Positions 1-7,107 of a DNA stretch of 15,528 nucleotides are shown here, one piece after another (the stretch's first letter is position 1; each line of letters starts with the position of its first letter). Where the stretch lies: positions 1-15,528 of the forward strand of contig CAUDEV010000023.1 in assembly GCA_958448685.1 (NCBI GenBank), read 5' to 3'. Below the pieces are notes generated by a model, which did not search any database, had not been told where the DNA came from, and was given only the letters and a program-made list of their open reading frames with translations. Position numbers and translations under genes: made by a program. Source of the stretch: an uncultured Alphaproteobacteria bacterium (GTDB lineage Bacteria > Pseudomonadota > Alphaproteobacteria > RUG11792).

Positions 1-505
1 CTAAATTTCGTAAATCAATCCCTTTCTCCTCGTTCCTTTCGAAAAAAATAATATAAATGCGGGGATAACAATCGACACGCTCAGGCTTACTAGGGCGCCA
101 GATTATAAAAAGATCTTCAAAAATTAATTTAAGACACCGTCTTCGGTTAATTTTTGGCAAATTAAAACCAACTTTTCATAAGAAAAGTTATAAGATTAAA
201 CTGTTTTGAGAGCTATAGATGAAGTTGTTACTCTGCTATAGTATTCCAAAATATATTCAATTTAACCTCAACAAAAGTATTTCGAATGAAAGAGCGAAAT
301 AATGTTGTTTTTAGAATAAAAAGAGTAACTGCACGAAACGTGAATCAGAAAGATGGCCTCACCGGCAAACGGCTGATGACACCGCAGGGGCACCTATAGC
401 GCTTTCGGTAGACATTATGAATCGAAAAAGTTAGATCTTAATTCAGATGCAAAATTTAATTTTATATGATAGAATAACAATAATAAATGCTTTTTATTGT
501 TTTGT
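1..505. other. Gene-free leader region, possible structured RNA (about 59-413)
   Basis: No coding sequence is convincing in either strand. Two GC-rich islands (about 59-101 and 352-413) stand out in very AT-rich DNA. Between and inside them are clean hairpins: a 9-bp stem 119-127/147-155 enclosing a 5-bp stem 131-135/139-143 with a 3-nt loop; an 8-bp stem 170-177/182-189 with loop ATAA; and CACG-AAA-CGTG at 332-342. This pattern, over about 355 nt, is what a structured RNA would give. I tested for the hallmarks of RNase P RNA (GAGGAAAGTCC), SRP RNA, 5S rRNA and tmRNA (an Ala-Asn-Asp-Asn type tag, T-arm, CCA end) and found none, so the RNA class and even its strand are unassigned. The region from about 440 to 505 is more likely the grpE promoter and leader. 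Confidence 0.35.
442..470 (+). promoter_or_regulatory. Candidate sigma-70 promoter of grpE
   Basis: TTCAGA (442-447) and TATGAT (465-470) are separated by 17 bp, with the predicted start near 477, about 30 nt before the grpE ATG. The -35 box matches only 4 of 6 positions. No CIRCE operator and no clear sigma-32 box was seen, although grpE is usually heat-inducible. Confidence 0.4.
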
Positions 506-991
506 ATGACTGATACTGAAGAAATTAAAAATGAAGAAACGGAAGAAAACGAATCTGAAAATTTGCAAACTCAAATAGAAGACTTAAAAGACAAACTACT
601 CAGAGCGGTTGCAGAATCTCAAAACATTCAAAAGAGAGCAGAAAAAGAAAAAGCAGATATTTCAAAATATAGTATCTCAAGTTTTGCGAAAGATGTTCTG
701 AGAATTCGTGATAATCTTCAATTGGCCTTATTCAATTCGAAAGAAGATGCATCGGCAATCATTGATGGCGTTAAATTAACAATGTCTGAGTTGGACAAAA
801 TCCTAAATAATTATGGCATAAAAATTATTGAATCTATGGGAAAACCTTTTGATCCACACATGCACCAGGCAATGATAGAAATCGAATCAAAAGATCAAGA
901 ACCAGGCATTGTTGTTCAAGTTATGCAAGAAGGATTTATGATCCACGATAGATTATTGAGACCTGCATTAGTTGGCGTTTCCAAAAAATGA
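506..991 (+). CDS. grpE: GrpE, nucleotide exchange factor of DnaK
   Basis: GrpE releases ADP from the cytoplasmic chaperone DnaK and so resets its cycle. The 161-residue protein has the family layout: a charged, Glu/Lys-rich N-terminal part expected to form the long coiled coil (about 1-85), then the C-terminal beta domain with the signature FDPHMHQAMIEI, a V-Q-V-M-Q-E-G-F stretch and DRLLRPALVGV at the end. I chose ATG 506 over an in-frame TTG at 497, because MTDTEE is a normal acidic GrpE start; neither has a clear Shine-Dalgarno sequence. Its stop overlaps the cysS start in an ATGA (988-991), suggesting translational coupling. No dnaK, dnaJ or hrcA is in the window. Confidence 0.95.
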   Translation: MTDTEEIKNEETEENESENLQTQIEDLKDKLLRAVAESQNIQKRAEKEKADISKYSISSFAKDVLRIRDNLQLALFNSKEDASAIIDGVKLTMSELDKILNNYGIKIIESMGKPFDPHMHQAMIEIESKDQEPGIVVQVMQEGFMIHDRLLRPALVGVSKK

Positions 992-2343
992 TCTTAAGAT
1001 TATATAACACCTACTCAGGAAAAACAGAAGATTTCCATCCTATCAATCCAGATCATATAAGAATGTATGTTTGCGGACCAACGGTATATGATCGATCTCA
1101 CATTGGGAATGCAAGACCAGCTGTTGTTTTTGATGTTTTGTATAGAATTCTAAAAACCTTATATAAAAAAGTAACTTACGTTCGAAATATTACAGATATA
1201 GATGATAAAATATATAAAGCAGCTCTTGAAAAAAATATATCGATCTCTGAATTAACTGAAAATACAATAAATATGTATCATGAAGATATTGAGAAATTGA
1301 ATGTATTGCCTGTTGATATTGAACCAAAAGCTACAGATCATATAAATGATATGATTGAATTTGTTAAAACACTGTTGGACAAGGGCCATGCCTATATTTC
1401 CAACAATCATGTTTATTTTGATGTTTCATCTTTTGAATCTTATGGAAAGTTATCGAAAAAAAATAAGAAAGATTTAATAAGTGGAGCAAGAATAGAGGTC
1501 TCGGAATATAAGCGAAATCCATTGGATTTTGTTCTTTGGAAACCTATAGATAATAAATTTAATTTTGGATGGGAAAGTCCTTGGGGAAAAGGGCGTCCTG
1601 GCTGGCATTTGGAATGTTCTGTTATGTCCCAGAAATATCTTGGTGAAATTTTCGATATACATGGAGGTGGGATAGATCTTGTTTTTCCACATCATGAAAA
1701 TGAAATTGCACAATCATGCGCACATAACTCGAATAAGAAAATGGCGAATTATTGGATTCATAACGGGCATTTAAACATAAACGGTGTGAAAATGTCAAAA
1801 TCTCTCGGAAACTTTTTCACTATCCATGAACTACTTGAAAAATATAAAGGAGAAGTTGTAAGATTTGCGTTTTTAATGACACATTATAGTTCTCCTATGA
1901 ATTTCACATTTGATATTTTAAATCAAGCAAAAAACGTTCTCGACAGATGGTATAATACTTTACGCAATTATGAAGTCAACCACTCTGAAAATATTGACGA
2001 AGAAGTCTTAGAAGCACTTTTGGATAATATGAATACGTCAAAAGCTTTATCTATATTAAACTCAAGAATTGATGTATTAAACAAAACTTATGATTTAAAA
2101 ATTGCAGAAACATTTGTTAACACATGTCGCAAATTACTTGGAATTATGCAATTTGATCCTCAAGATTGGTTTTGTGAAATTGATTCTGAGAAACGCCAAT
2201 GGATTGAAGAAAAGATCAATGAAAGAAATAATGCGAAACAGCAAAAAAATTATCAATTGGCTGATTCCATTCGAGATGAGTTGAAAAAGGAAAATATAAT
2301 AATAGAAGATACAAAATCAGGAACTGTTTGGAAAAAGGTATGA
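988..2343 (+). CDS. cysS: Cysteinyl-tRNA synthetase
   Basis: Class I synthetase that activates cysteine with ATP and charges tRNA-Cys in the cytoplasm. The 451-residue length is normal. The HIGH signature appears as HIGN at residues 38-41 and KMSKS at 268-272. The expected zinc-site ligands are all present: C29 (in YVCGPTVYD), C210 (in WHLECS), H235 and E239 (in FPHHENEIAQS). The C-terminal part (about 320-451) is the helical and anticodon-binding region. It starts inside the grpE stop codon and its own stop overlaps the likely pgpA start in a second ATGA (2340-2343). It appears intact, so the organism charges its own tRNA-Cys. Confidence 0.97.
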   Translation: MILRLYNTYSGKTEDFHPINPDHIRMYVCGPTVYDRSHIGNARPAVVFDVLYRILKTLYKKVTYVRNITDIDDKIYKAALEKNISISELTENTINMYHEDIEKLNVLPVDIEPKATDHINDMIEFVKTLLDKGHAYISNNHVYFDVSSFESYGKLSKKNKKDLISGARIEVSEYKRNPLDFVLWKPIDNKFNFGWESPWGKGRPGWHLECSVMSQKYLGEIFDIHGGGIDLVFPHHENEIAQSCAHNSNKKMANYWIHNGHLNINGVKMSKSLGNFFTIHELLEKYKGEVVRFAFLMTHYSSPMNFTFDILNQAKNVLDRWYNTLRNYEVNHSENIDEEVLEALLDNMNTSKALSILNSRIDVLNKTYDLKIAETFVNTCRKLLGIMQFDPQDWFCEIDSEKRQWIEEKINERNNAKQQKNYQLADSIRDELKKENIIIEDTKSGTVWKKV

Positions 2344-2855
2344 TCATTTCTAGAACATTTCTTTTATTTATAGTTTCGTTTTTTAAAATAGGCCTTATAT
2401 CAAAAAAAATGCCCGGAACAATAGCTTCGATTTTCGGAATGTTGTTATTATTCTTGATGCCAAGGAGTTCCAGTTTAGTTTTATTTAATGCAATTGTTAC
2501 ATTTTTTATAGGATGTGTTGCATGTCAATTATATATTGTGAAATATAAATATGAATCAGACAAAGATCCCAGATACGCTGTTATAGATGAAATTTGCGGA
2601 ATATTCACAGGTGCATTTATAATTTATCACTTTGGATTAAAATCAAATTTCGATATATTCATTAATTTCCTGTTATTTAGATTTTTTGATATACTAAAGC
2701 CTTTTCCTATAAAAAACATTGAAACTCTAATGAAGCATAACAACAAAACTATAGGTCTAGGCATAATGCTAGATGACGTTATTGCTGGAATATTTGGAGC
2801 GATAACTCAGATATTGATTTTCTACGTTAAATTATGCTACAATCTATCTAATTGA
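2340..2855 (+). CDS. pgpA: Phosphatidylglycerophosphatase A
   Basis: Inner-membrane enzyme that dephosphorylates phosphatidylglycerophosphate to phosphatidylglycerol. The family blocks are visible in order: MPGTIAS near residue 25, DPRYAVIDEICG with the acidic active-site residues, FRFFDILKPFPI, and GLGIMLDDVIAGI near the C-terminus, with hydrophobic helices between them. I chose ATG 2340 (171 aa), which overlaps the cysS stop as ATGA just as cysS overlaps grpE; an in-frame ATG at 2328 would add four residues and a longer overlap. It is followed after 19 bp by rpmH. Confidence 0.9.
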   Translation: MIISRTFLLFIVSFFKIGLISKKMPGTIASIFGMLLLFLMPRSSSLVLFNAIVTFFIGCVACQLYIVKYKYESDKDPRYAVIDEICGIFTGAFIIYHFGLKSNFDIFINFLLFRFFDILKPFPIKNIETLMKHNNKTIGLGIMLDDVIAGIFGAITQILIFYVKLCYNLSN

Positions 2856-2874
2856 TTTTATTATTTATATAAAA

Positions 2875-3009
2875 ATGAAACGCACATATCAACCAAGTAA
2901 TTTAGTTCGAAAGAGAAGGCATGGATTTTTAAGCAGGATGGCAACTGTTGGAGGACGCAAAGTCTTAGCAGCCAGAAGGGCAAAAGGAAGAAAAAGATTA
3001 AGTGCTTAA
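2875..3009 (+). CDS. rpmH: 50S ribosomal protein L34
   Basis: The 44-residue product begins MKRTYQPSNLVRKRRHGF and ends KGRKRLSA. This is the almost invariant L34 sequence, highly basic, with the TYQPS and RKRRHGF motifs intact. L34 is a small protein of the large ribosomal subunit. It is the first gene of the conserved rpmH-rnpA-yidD-yidC cluster and lies 9 bp before the rnpA GTG. No good Shine-Dalgarno sequence precedes its ATG. dnaA, which flanks this cluster in many bacteria, is not here; pgpA is in its place. Confidence 0.97.
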   Translation: MKRTYQPSNLVRKRRHGFLSRMATVGGRKVLAARRAKGRKRLSA

Positions 3010-3018
3010 GTTGTCCTT

Positions 3019-3369
3019 GTGTTTCCAAAAACAATAAAAAAAAGAAAAACATTCTTGGAAGTTTCAAAAACTGGAAGTTGTTTTAAAACAAAAGGAGTTT
3101 TTACAATTTGTAAAAAAATAGATACAAACGATTTATTGGTGGGATACACAGCGAGTAAAAAAATAGGTAATGCTGTTCTAAGAAACTTTGCTAAGCGTCG
3201 TTTGAGACATCTGGTGCGAGAATTTTATTCTGAATTTGGAAATGGGTTTATTTTTATTTTTATTGCAACAAGAGGAACGGTATCTTTTGCATTTTCTCAA
3301 TTAAGATCTGATTTTTTAGTATCTTTTAGGAAAGCAAAAGCTTTTGAGGAATCACGACATGTTATCTAA
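3019..3369 (+). CDS. rnpA: RNase P protein component
   Basis: Basic protein subunit of RNase P, which with the catalytic RNA removes 5' leaders from pre-tRNAs. The 116-residue product carries the RNR-type signature at residues 55-64 (RNFAKRRLRH), preceded by GNAV, and the usual aromatic/basic N-terminal strand region. The start is GTG at 3019: it is the only usual start codon in frame after the in-frame stop that ends rpmH. The N-terminus FPKTIKKRKTF then matches the family. It sits directly after rpmH and overlaps yidD by 11 bp. The RNA partner was looked for in 1-505 and not found. Confidence 0.93.
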   Translation: MFPKTIKKRKTFLEVSKTGSCFKTKGVFTICKKIDTNDLLVGYTASKKIGNAVLRNFAKRRLRHLVREFYSEFGNGFIFIFIATRGTVSFAFSQLRSDFLVSFRKAKAFEESRHVI

Positions 3370-3580
3370 AGTTTTTATTTTATTTATAAAATTTTATAAA
3401 ATAATATTCGCTTGGAAAAGACCAACATGTAGGTATATCCCAACCTGCTCCACTTATGCCATACAAGCCTTAGAAAAATATGGAGTATTAAAAGGTGGAT
3501 ATATAGCAATAAAAAGAATTTTGAGATGTCATCCGGGATTTAAACATTTTTCCAATTTTGGATATGATCCTGTTCCTTAA
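3359..3580 (+). CDS. yidD: Membrane protein insertion efficiency factor YidD
   Basis: Small membrane-associated protein that assists YidC-dependent insertion of inner-membrane proteins. The 73-residue product has the amphipathic/hydrophobic N-terminus, then CRYIPTCSTYA with C24 and C30, the GGY segment, and RCHPG with C57, ending in the typical YDPVP. I chose ATG 3359, preceded by GAGGA with 8 nt spacing, over an upstream TTG at 3344 that would deepen the overlap with rnpA. It lies between rnpA and yidC as in most proteobacteria. Confidence 0.93.
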   Translation: MLSKVFILFIKFYKIIFAWKRPTCRYIPTCSTYAIQALEKYGVLKGGYIAIKRILRCHPGFKHFSNFGYDPVP

Positions 3581-3602
3581 TTAAATTATATGGAGTTTGA
3601 AA

Positions 3603-5312
3603 ATGTCTTTTGGTAATGAAGAAAATAATTCAAAAAATTTTATAATAGCTATGGTTTTATTCATGGTTATTATGTTTGGTTATGAATATTTTTCAGGGAA
3701 TAAAAATCAAAATACCGAAATTCAAACGACAGAAGAACTTGCGACTGAGAACAAAGACAGTTCTGATAATTCCGAAGCTGAAATTCCTGAAGAAAAATAT
3801 TTATCTATAGACGAAGCTTTGAAATCTTCAAATAGAGTATCATTAGAAAATACTCATATGATCGGCTTTGTAAATCTAAACGGAGGAATTATAGATTCTA
3901 TAGTATTAAAAGATTATAAAGAATCTGTTGATAAAGGCAGTAAAAATGTTATGTTGTTAACTCCAAAAAATACAGAACATCAATTTTATTATGCAATTTC
4001 ATACCAAGATACTACGAATAATGAATTGATATCAGAAAAATCAGTTTGGACATCTGATGATTTTGAAGGGAAAAATCAGTCTGTTATATTAAAAACGCAA
4101 ACTCAAAATGGACTTATTATTGAAAGGACCTTGACGCTTGATGATAATTATTTGATTAATATAAAAGATAAAATAATAAATGTTTCAAGCAAACCTATAG
4201 AATTAAATTCAAAATCCGATTTAATAAGATTCTTTCCGAAACATAATGATTATGCTGTTGTGCATGAAGGTTTAGTTGGCTGTGGAGAAGGAAAGGTTCA
4301 GGAAATCAAATATAAAGATATAGAAAATAAAACAGGATTTAAAAATTGCAGCTGGCTGGGATATACGGATATTTATTGGTTAGCAGCACTTATTAATAAT
4401 AAAAATAATACTGTTAATTATTCAACAATTGGTGATGATTGTTATAAAATATCTTCTTCAAAGCCTAAGAATTTAAAAATATCGCCGGATTCAATGATTG
4501 AATTAAATTATCAGTTATTTACAGGACCTAAAGACATTCAAGTTTTGAAAAATTATAAAAATGAAAAGAACTTTGAAAAATTTGATATGGCTATAGATTT
4601 CGGTTGGTTCTTTATTATTACAAAGCCCCTTATTCAACTGGTAGATTTCTTAGCTAAGATATTTTCAAATATGGGAATAGTCATTTTGGTTTTAACACTG
4701 ATGTTTAAGATTGTGACTTATCCGCTTATGAAAAAATCTTTTATTTCTGCTGCAAAAATGAAAGAGCTACAACCAAAAATCGCTTCCTTACAAAAACTTT
4801 ATGCGAATGACAAAGTCAGAATGAATCAAGAAATGATGGCTCTTTATAAAAAAAAGCAAGTTTCTCCGATGTCTGGTTGTTTGCCAATGCTTTTGCAAGC
4901 ACCTATTTTCTTTTGTCTATATAAAGTATTTTTCATAAGTATTGAAATGCGTCAAGCTCCTCTGTTTGGTTGGATTCATGACTTATCCGCTCCTGATTCT
5001 CTTTATCTTTTTAATTTATTTGGAGCAATAGATTGGACTCCTCCTAGTTTTTTGCAAATAGGTGTTTGGCCTCTTATTATGGGACTTACTATGTTCCTTC
5101 AACAAAAATTAACCAATATTGGAAAAAAGAGAAAAATCCAAATTGTTGAAAAAACATCCGAACAGAAAATGCAAGAAAATATGATGCTGATCATGCCTAT
5201 AATGTTCACTTATATTTGTTCTTCATTTCCTGTTGCGGTTGTTATATATTGGACAATAAGTAATATTTTCAGTATGATTCAGCAATATTATGTTAATCGT
5301 AAAATAAATTAG
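3603..5312 (+). CDS. yidC: Membrane protein insertase YidC/Oxa1
   Basis: Inserts and folds inner-membrane proteins, alone or with SecYEG. The 569-residue product has the Gram-negative layout: an N-terminal transmembrane helix (about 12-30), a large periplasmic domain (about 55-330), then the conserved Oxa1 core from about 350 with the motifs YPLMKKS, AAKMKELQPKI, NQEMMALYKK and RQAPLFGWIHDLSAPD, and a C-terminal helix. The hydrophilic-groove positive charge, arginine in E. coli, is lysine here (K369), which I recall as usual in alphaproteobacteria. ATG 3603 is chosen for GGAG 7 nt upstream. The yihA (engB) gene often found next is absent. Confidence 0.95.
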   Translation: MSFGNEENNSKNFIIAMVLFMVIMFGYEYFSGNKNQNTEIQTTEELATENKDSSDNSEAEIPEEKYLSIDEALKSSNRVSLENTHMIGFVNLNGGIIDSIVLKDYKESVDKGSKNVMLLTPKNTEHQFYYAISYQDTTNNELISEKSVWTSDDFEGKNQSVILKTQTQNGLIIERTLTLDDNYLINIKDKIINVSSKPIELNSKSDLIRFFPKHNDYAVVHEGLVGCGEGKVQEIKYKDIENKTGFKNCSWLGYTDIYWLAALINNKNNTVNYSTIGDDCYKISSSKPKNLKISPDSMIELNYQLFTGPKDIQVLKNYKNEKNFEKFDMAIDFGWFFIITKPLIQLVDFLAKIFSNMGIVILVLTLMFKIVTYPLMKKSFISAAKMKELQPKIASLQKLYANDKVRMNQEMMALYKKKQVSPMSGCLPMLLQAPIFFCLYKVFFISIEMRQAPLFGWIHDLSAPDSLYLFNLFGAIDWTPPSFLQIGVWPLIMGLTMFLQQKLTNIGKKRKIQIVEKTSEQKMQENMMLIMPIMFTYICSSFPVAVVIYWTISNIFSMIQQYYVNRKIN

Positions 5313-5361
5313 CGATATTTTCGGAAAAACTCAAGATTTTTTATATTCGAAAAAATATAAG

Positions 5362-5528
5362 CTACTGGTAAAGTATTTCACTAATTTGCTTTAAAATATC
5401 ATTATTGACATGTTCTGGAATTTCTGAAAAATCGTTGATTTCGTTTAATTATCAATTTAATTAGAACTGGATTTATAAAATTTGTGTTCCTTTGTTTTTC
5501 AAGAATCCCCTAAAACCTTCTTTTTAAG
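5362..5528 (-). pseudogene. Probable degraded 3' end of a lon protease gene
   Basis: Reading the minus strand, short segments resemble consecutive parts of the Lon C-terminus. LKKKVLGDS (5528-5502) resembles the GLKEKLLAA block. KNKGTQIL resembles the RxGIKTVLI block. NEINDFSEIPEHV (from 5445) resembles the N-x-x-D-L-x-x-IP-x-x-V block, and the frame then ends ILKQISEILYQ and a stop at 5362. The last two segments share one frame, but four stop codons lie between them and a frameshift separates the first. About 20 nt more DNA is present between blocks than in an intact gene, and a few residues are missing near the end. The match is recalled by eye from the family pattern and is short. It could be chance, but the order and direction of the blocks are right. 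Confidence 0.42.
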
Positions 5529-5532
5529 GGCC

Positions 5533-5566
5533 GCACGTAGTATCTTTGATATTATATACCACGTGC
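5533..5566. repeat. Palindromic element, copy 1
   Basis: Arms GCACGT (5533-5538) and ACGTGC (5561-5566) pair, then one A/C mismatch, then GTAT/ATAC (5540-5543/5556-5559), with a 12-nt loop. The inner sequence CTTTGATATTATATACC closely matches the loop and inner arm of the larger palindrome at 10345-10400 read on the minus strand. No T-run follows on either side, so it is a poor intrinsic terminator. On the minus strand it directly abuts the Lon-like remnant. Confidence 0.6.
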
Positions 5567-5579
5567 TGTGCATTTATTA

Positions 5580-6266
5580 TCAATAAGCTGGCATATTTTT
5601 CAATAAAAAGATACAAATAAGTTCTCTCCAACTATCAATCTGATTCGGAATGAGTTCATTGCATACATTAGCAGAATAATCCAATAGAAAAAATATTTTG
5701 TTAATTGCTTGTTCGGTATAACCATGATCTATTAATAATGATAGGAGATCATATTTATCGTCCGCTTCAAAAAGGTCAAATGCATTTCCAGCCAATTGCT
5801 CATCAGTCAATGGCACATCATCTTTTAAGATAGCATTTACAAGAGAATCACAAAAAAAAGTTATACGAGCTGAAAGATAAGGTTCTACCCCAAAATTAAT
5901 TTCCCCTTCTCCTCTGAACTCTAATTCATGATCATTTAGCAGATTTTTAAGAGAACGATGATGATCTTGTTTAAATTTTTCTTGCTGAAGATAGTTTTCA
6001 AATCCAAATACTTCGCGTTGAATCTTTTTATAGTCTTCATTAAAGTAATCGGTCTCGAATTTCTCTATTTCATGTTCAGATAATGAATCATTCATTTCAT
6101 AAGATATCTTATCTTTAAATCCTTCAAGAGATATCTTAAAAAAATCTGGATCACTTGCCACATATAGTGCAATATTATCGTCAGTCGTTTCTAATGCCGC
6201 CACTTCGTGTGATGGAACTACACAATTTAACAAAAGCATAGCTGGTAATAATTTTAAGATTTTCAT
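5580..6266 (-). CDS. Secreted acidic protein of unknown function
   Basis: I do not recognise this 228-residue protein. It starts with a short basic end and a hydrophobic core (MKILKLLPAMLLLNCVV), a signal peptide probably cleaved near EVAA-LE. A cysteine at 15 follows LLN, a poor lipobox, so a lipoprotein is unlikely. The mature part is strongly acidic and mostly helical in appearance, rich in Asp, Glu, Leu and Phe, with three further cysteines but no catalytic signature I can name. It stands alone with a near-consensus promoter (6300-6328), so it is likely well expressed. In an intracellular bacterium it could be an exported factor, but this is inference only. Confidence 0.75.
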   Translation of the reverse strand: MKILKLLPAMLLLNCVVPSHEVAALETTDDNIALYVASDPDFFKISLEGFKDKISYEMNDSLSEHEIEKFETDYFNEDYKKIQREVFGFENYLQQEKFKQDHHRSLKNLLNDHELEFRGEGEINFGVEPYLSARITFFCDSLVNAILKDDVPLTDEQLAGNAFDLFEADDKYDLLSLLIDHGYTEQAINKIFFLLDYSANVCNELIPNQIDSWRELICIFLLKNMPAY

Positions 6267-6299
6267 AAATCTAACAATAAAATAAATAATAACAAATAT

Positions 6300-6328
6300 A
6301 TTTTATCATGTATAAATAATGCCGTCAA
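6300..6328 (-). promoter_or_regulatory. Sigma-70 promoter of the secreted acidic protein gene
   Basis: On the minus strand TTGACG (6328-6323) and TAAAAT (6305-6300) are separated by exactly 17 bp. Predicted transcription start is near 6293, giving a leader of about 27 nt. Five of six bases match consensus in each box. Confidence 0.7.
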
Positions 6329-6421
6329 CACTTTTATCTCTTTTTAAGAAATATTAATTTTGTAAAATTTTAGATATTCTTATGAAAAATTTAAATTATT
6401 CATTAATTCGTAAAATAAATC

Positions 6422-7105
6422 TTAATTATTTATATATAGGGCATAACCTATGTATCTTATAGTTTTTATGATTCTTGGGAATTTTGGATCATCCCCTATT
6501 TTTTTTCTAAGGCGATTAATTTGAACATCTATAGTTCTATCAGAAACTTGAAAAGATAGTTTTTTGGCCAATTCTACTCTAGAAAAAGGTTTATTTGGAC
6601 GCATAGCAAGAGTTTTCAATAAATCCAACTCTGTCGTTGATAAATTCACAATTTCCGAATCTTTTCTTAATTCACTAGTATTTAAATTAAATTCACAATT
6701 TCCAAATCTCAAAACAGAAATAGGCTGAGAATTACAAGTCCTTCGTAATAATGAGTTGATTCTAACAACAAGATCTTTAGTTTCGAAAGGCTTTGTTATA
6801 TAATCATCAAATCCTGAATTAAATCCTTCAACTTTTCTATCTATATCATCAACAGCAGTCAACATAATAGCAGGAATATCTTTTAAATGAGAAGGAGAAT
6901 TCCTTAATGATTTAATAAGGTCAATACCACTTTCATTAGGCATCATCCAATCAACGATTATTAAATCAAAATGTTCTTCATTTAATTTTGCTCGGGCTTG
7001 TGCTGCGGAAACAACGCCATATGATTCAAAATTATTTATTTTCAAAACAGAAATAATTAACGAAAGCAATCTTTCATCGTCATCTACAACAAGTATTTTC
7101 CTCAT
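6422..7105 (-). CDS. OmpR/PhoB-family response regulator
   Basis: Two-domain transcription factor of 227 residues. The receiver domain (about 1-122) has the acidic pocket D8-D9-D10, phospho-acceptor D52 in IIVDWMMP, T83 and K105 in TKPF, so it should be phosphorylatable. The C-terminal winged helix (about 128-225) has the LSTTELDLL start and the recognition region RTIDVQINRLRKKIGDD, ending with the wing RYIGYALYIN. This matches alphaproteobacterial OmpR/PetR-like regulators. It is last in a minus-strand unit, 2 bp after the preceding stop. No histidine kinase is adjacent, so its partner must be elsewhere or absent; the function of the regulon is unknown. Confidence 0.93.
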   Translation of the reverse strand: MRKILVVDDDERLLSLIISVLKINNFESYGVVSAAQARAKLNEEHFDLIIVDWMMPNESGIDLIKSLRNSPSHLKDIPAIMLTAVDDIDRKVEGFNSGFDDYITKPFETKDLVVRINSLLRRTCNSQPISVLRFGNCEFNLNTSELRKDSEIVNLSTTELDLLKTLAMRPNKPFSRVELAKKLSFQVSDRTIDVQINRLRKKIGDDPKFPRIIKTIRYIGYALYINN

Positions 7106-7107
7106 AT

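Larger units (their letters stand above)
5313..5579. other. Intergenic region after yidC
   Basis: Just after the yidC stop lies a 7-bp all-AT hairpin (5336-5342/5350-5356) that could be at best a weak terminator. The remainder holds the Lon-like remnant and the palindromic element listed separately, and a small CCTT/AAGG hairpin near 5515-5528. No intact ORF is convincing. Confidence 0.5.

Noticed and set aside
201..242. CRISPR repeat or tracrRNA-like sequence (GTTTTGAGAGCTATAG)
   Set aside because: Only one copy, no spacers, no cas genes in the window and no anti-repeat pairing.
355..391. Hammerhead ribozyme, because CTGATGA at 373-379 follows a CCG/CGG hairpin
   Set aside because: The cleavage-site position is not a U that can pair as required and stems II and III cannot form with the available GAAA sequences.
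59..413. tmRNA (permuted alphaproteobacterial type), because GGGGATAACAATCGACACG resembles a tmRNA 5' end
   Set aside because: No matching acceptor strand, T-arm, CCA end or Ala-Asn-Asp-Asn type tag frame was found on either strand.
1474..1713. Minus-strand frame within cysS, and similar antisense frames in terL, ftsK, the permease and the secreted gene
   Set aside because: They lie wholly inside well-supported genes and have no family features.
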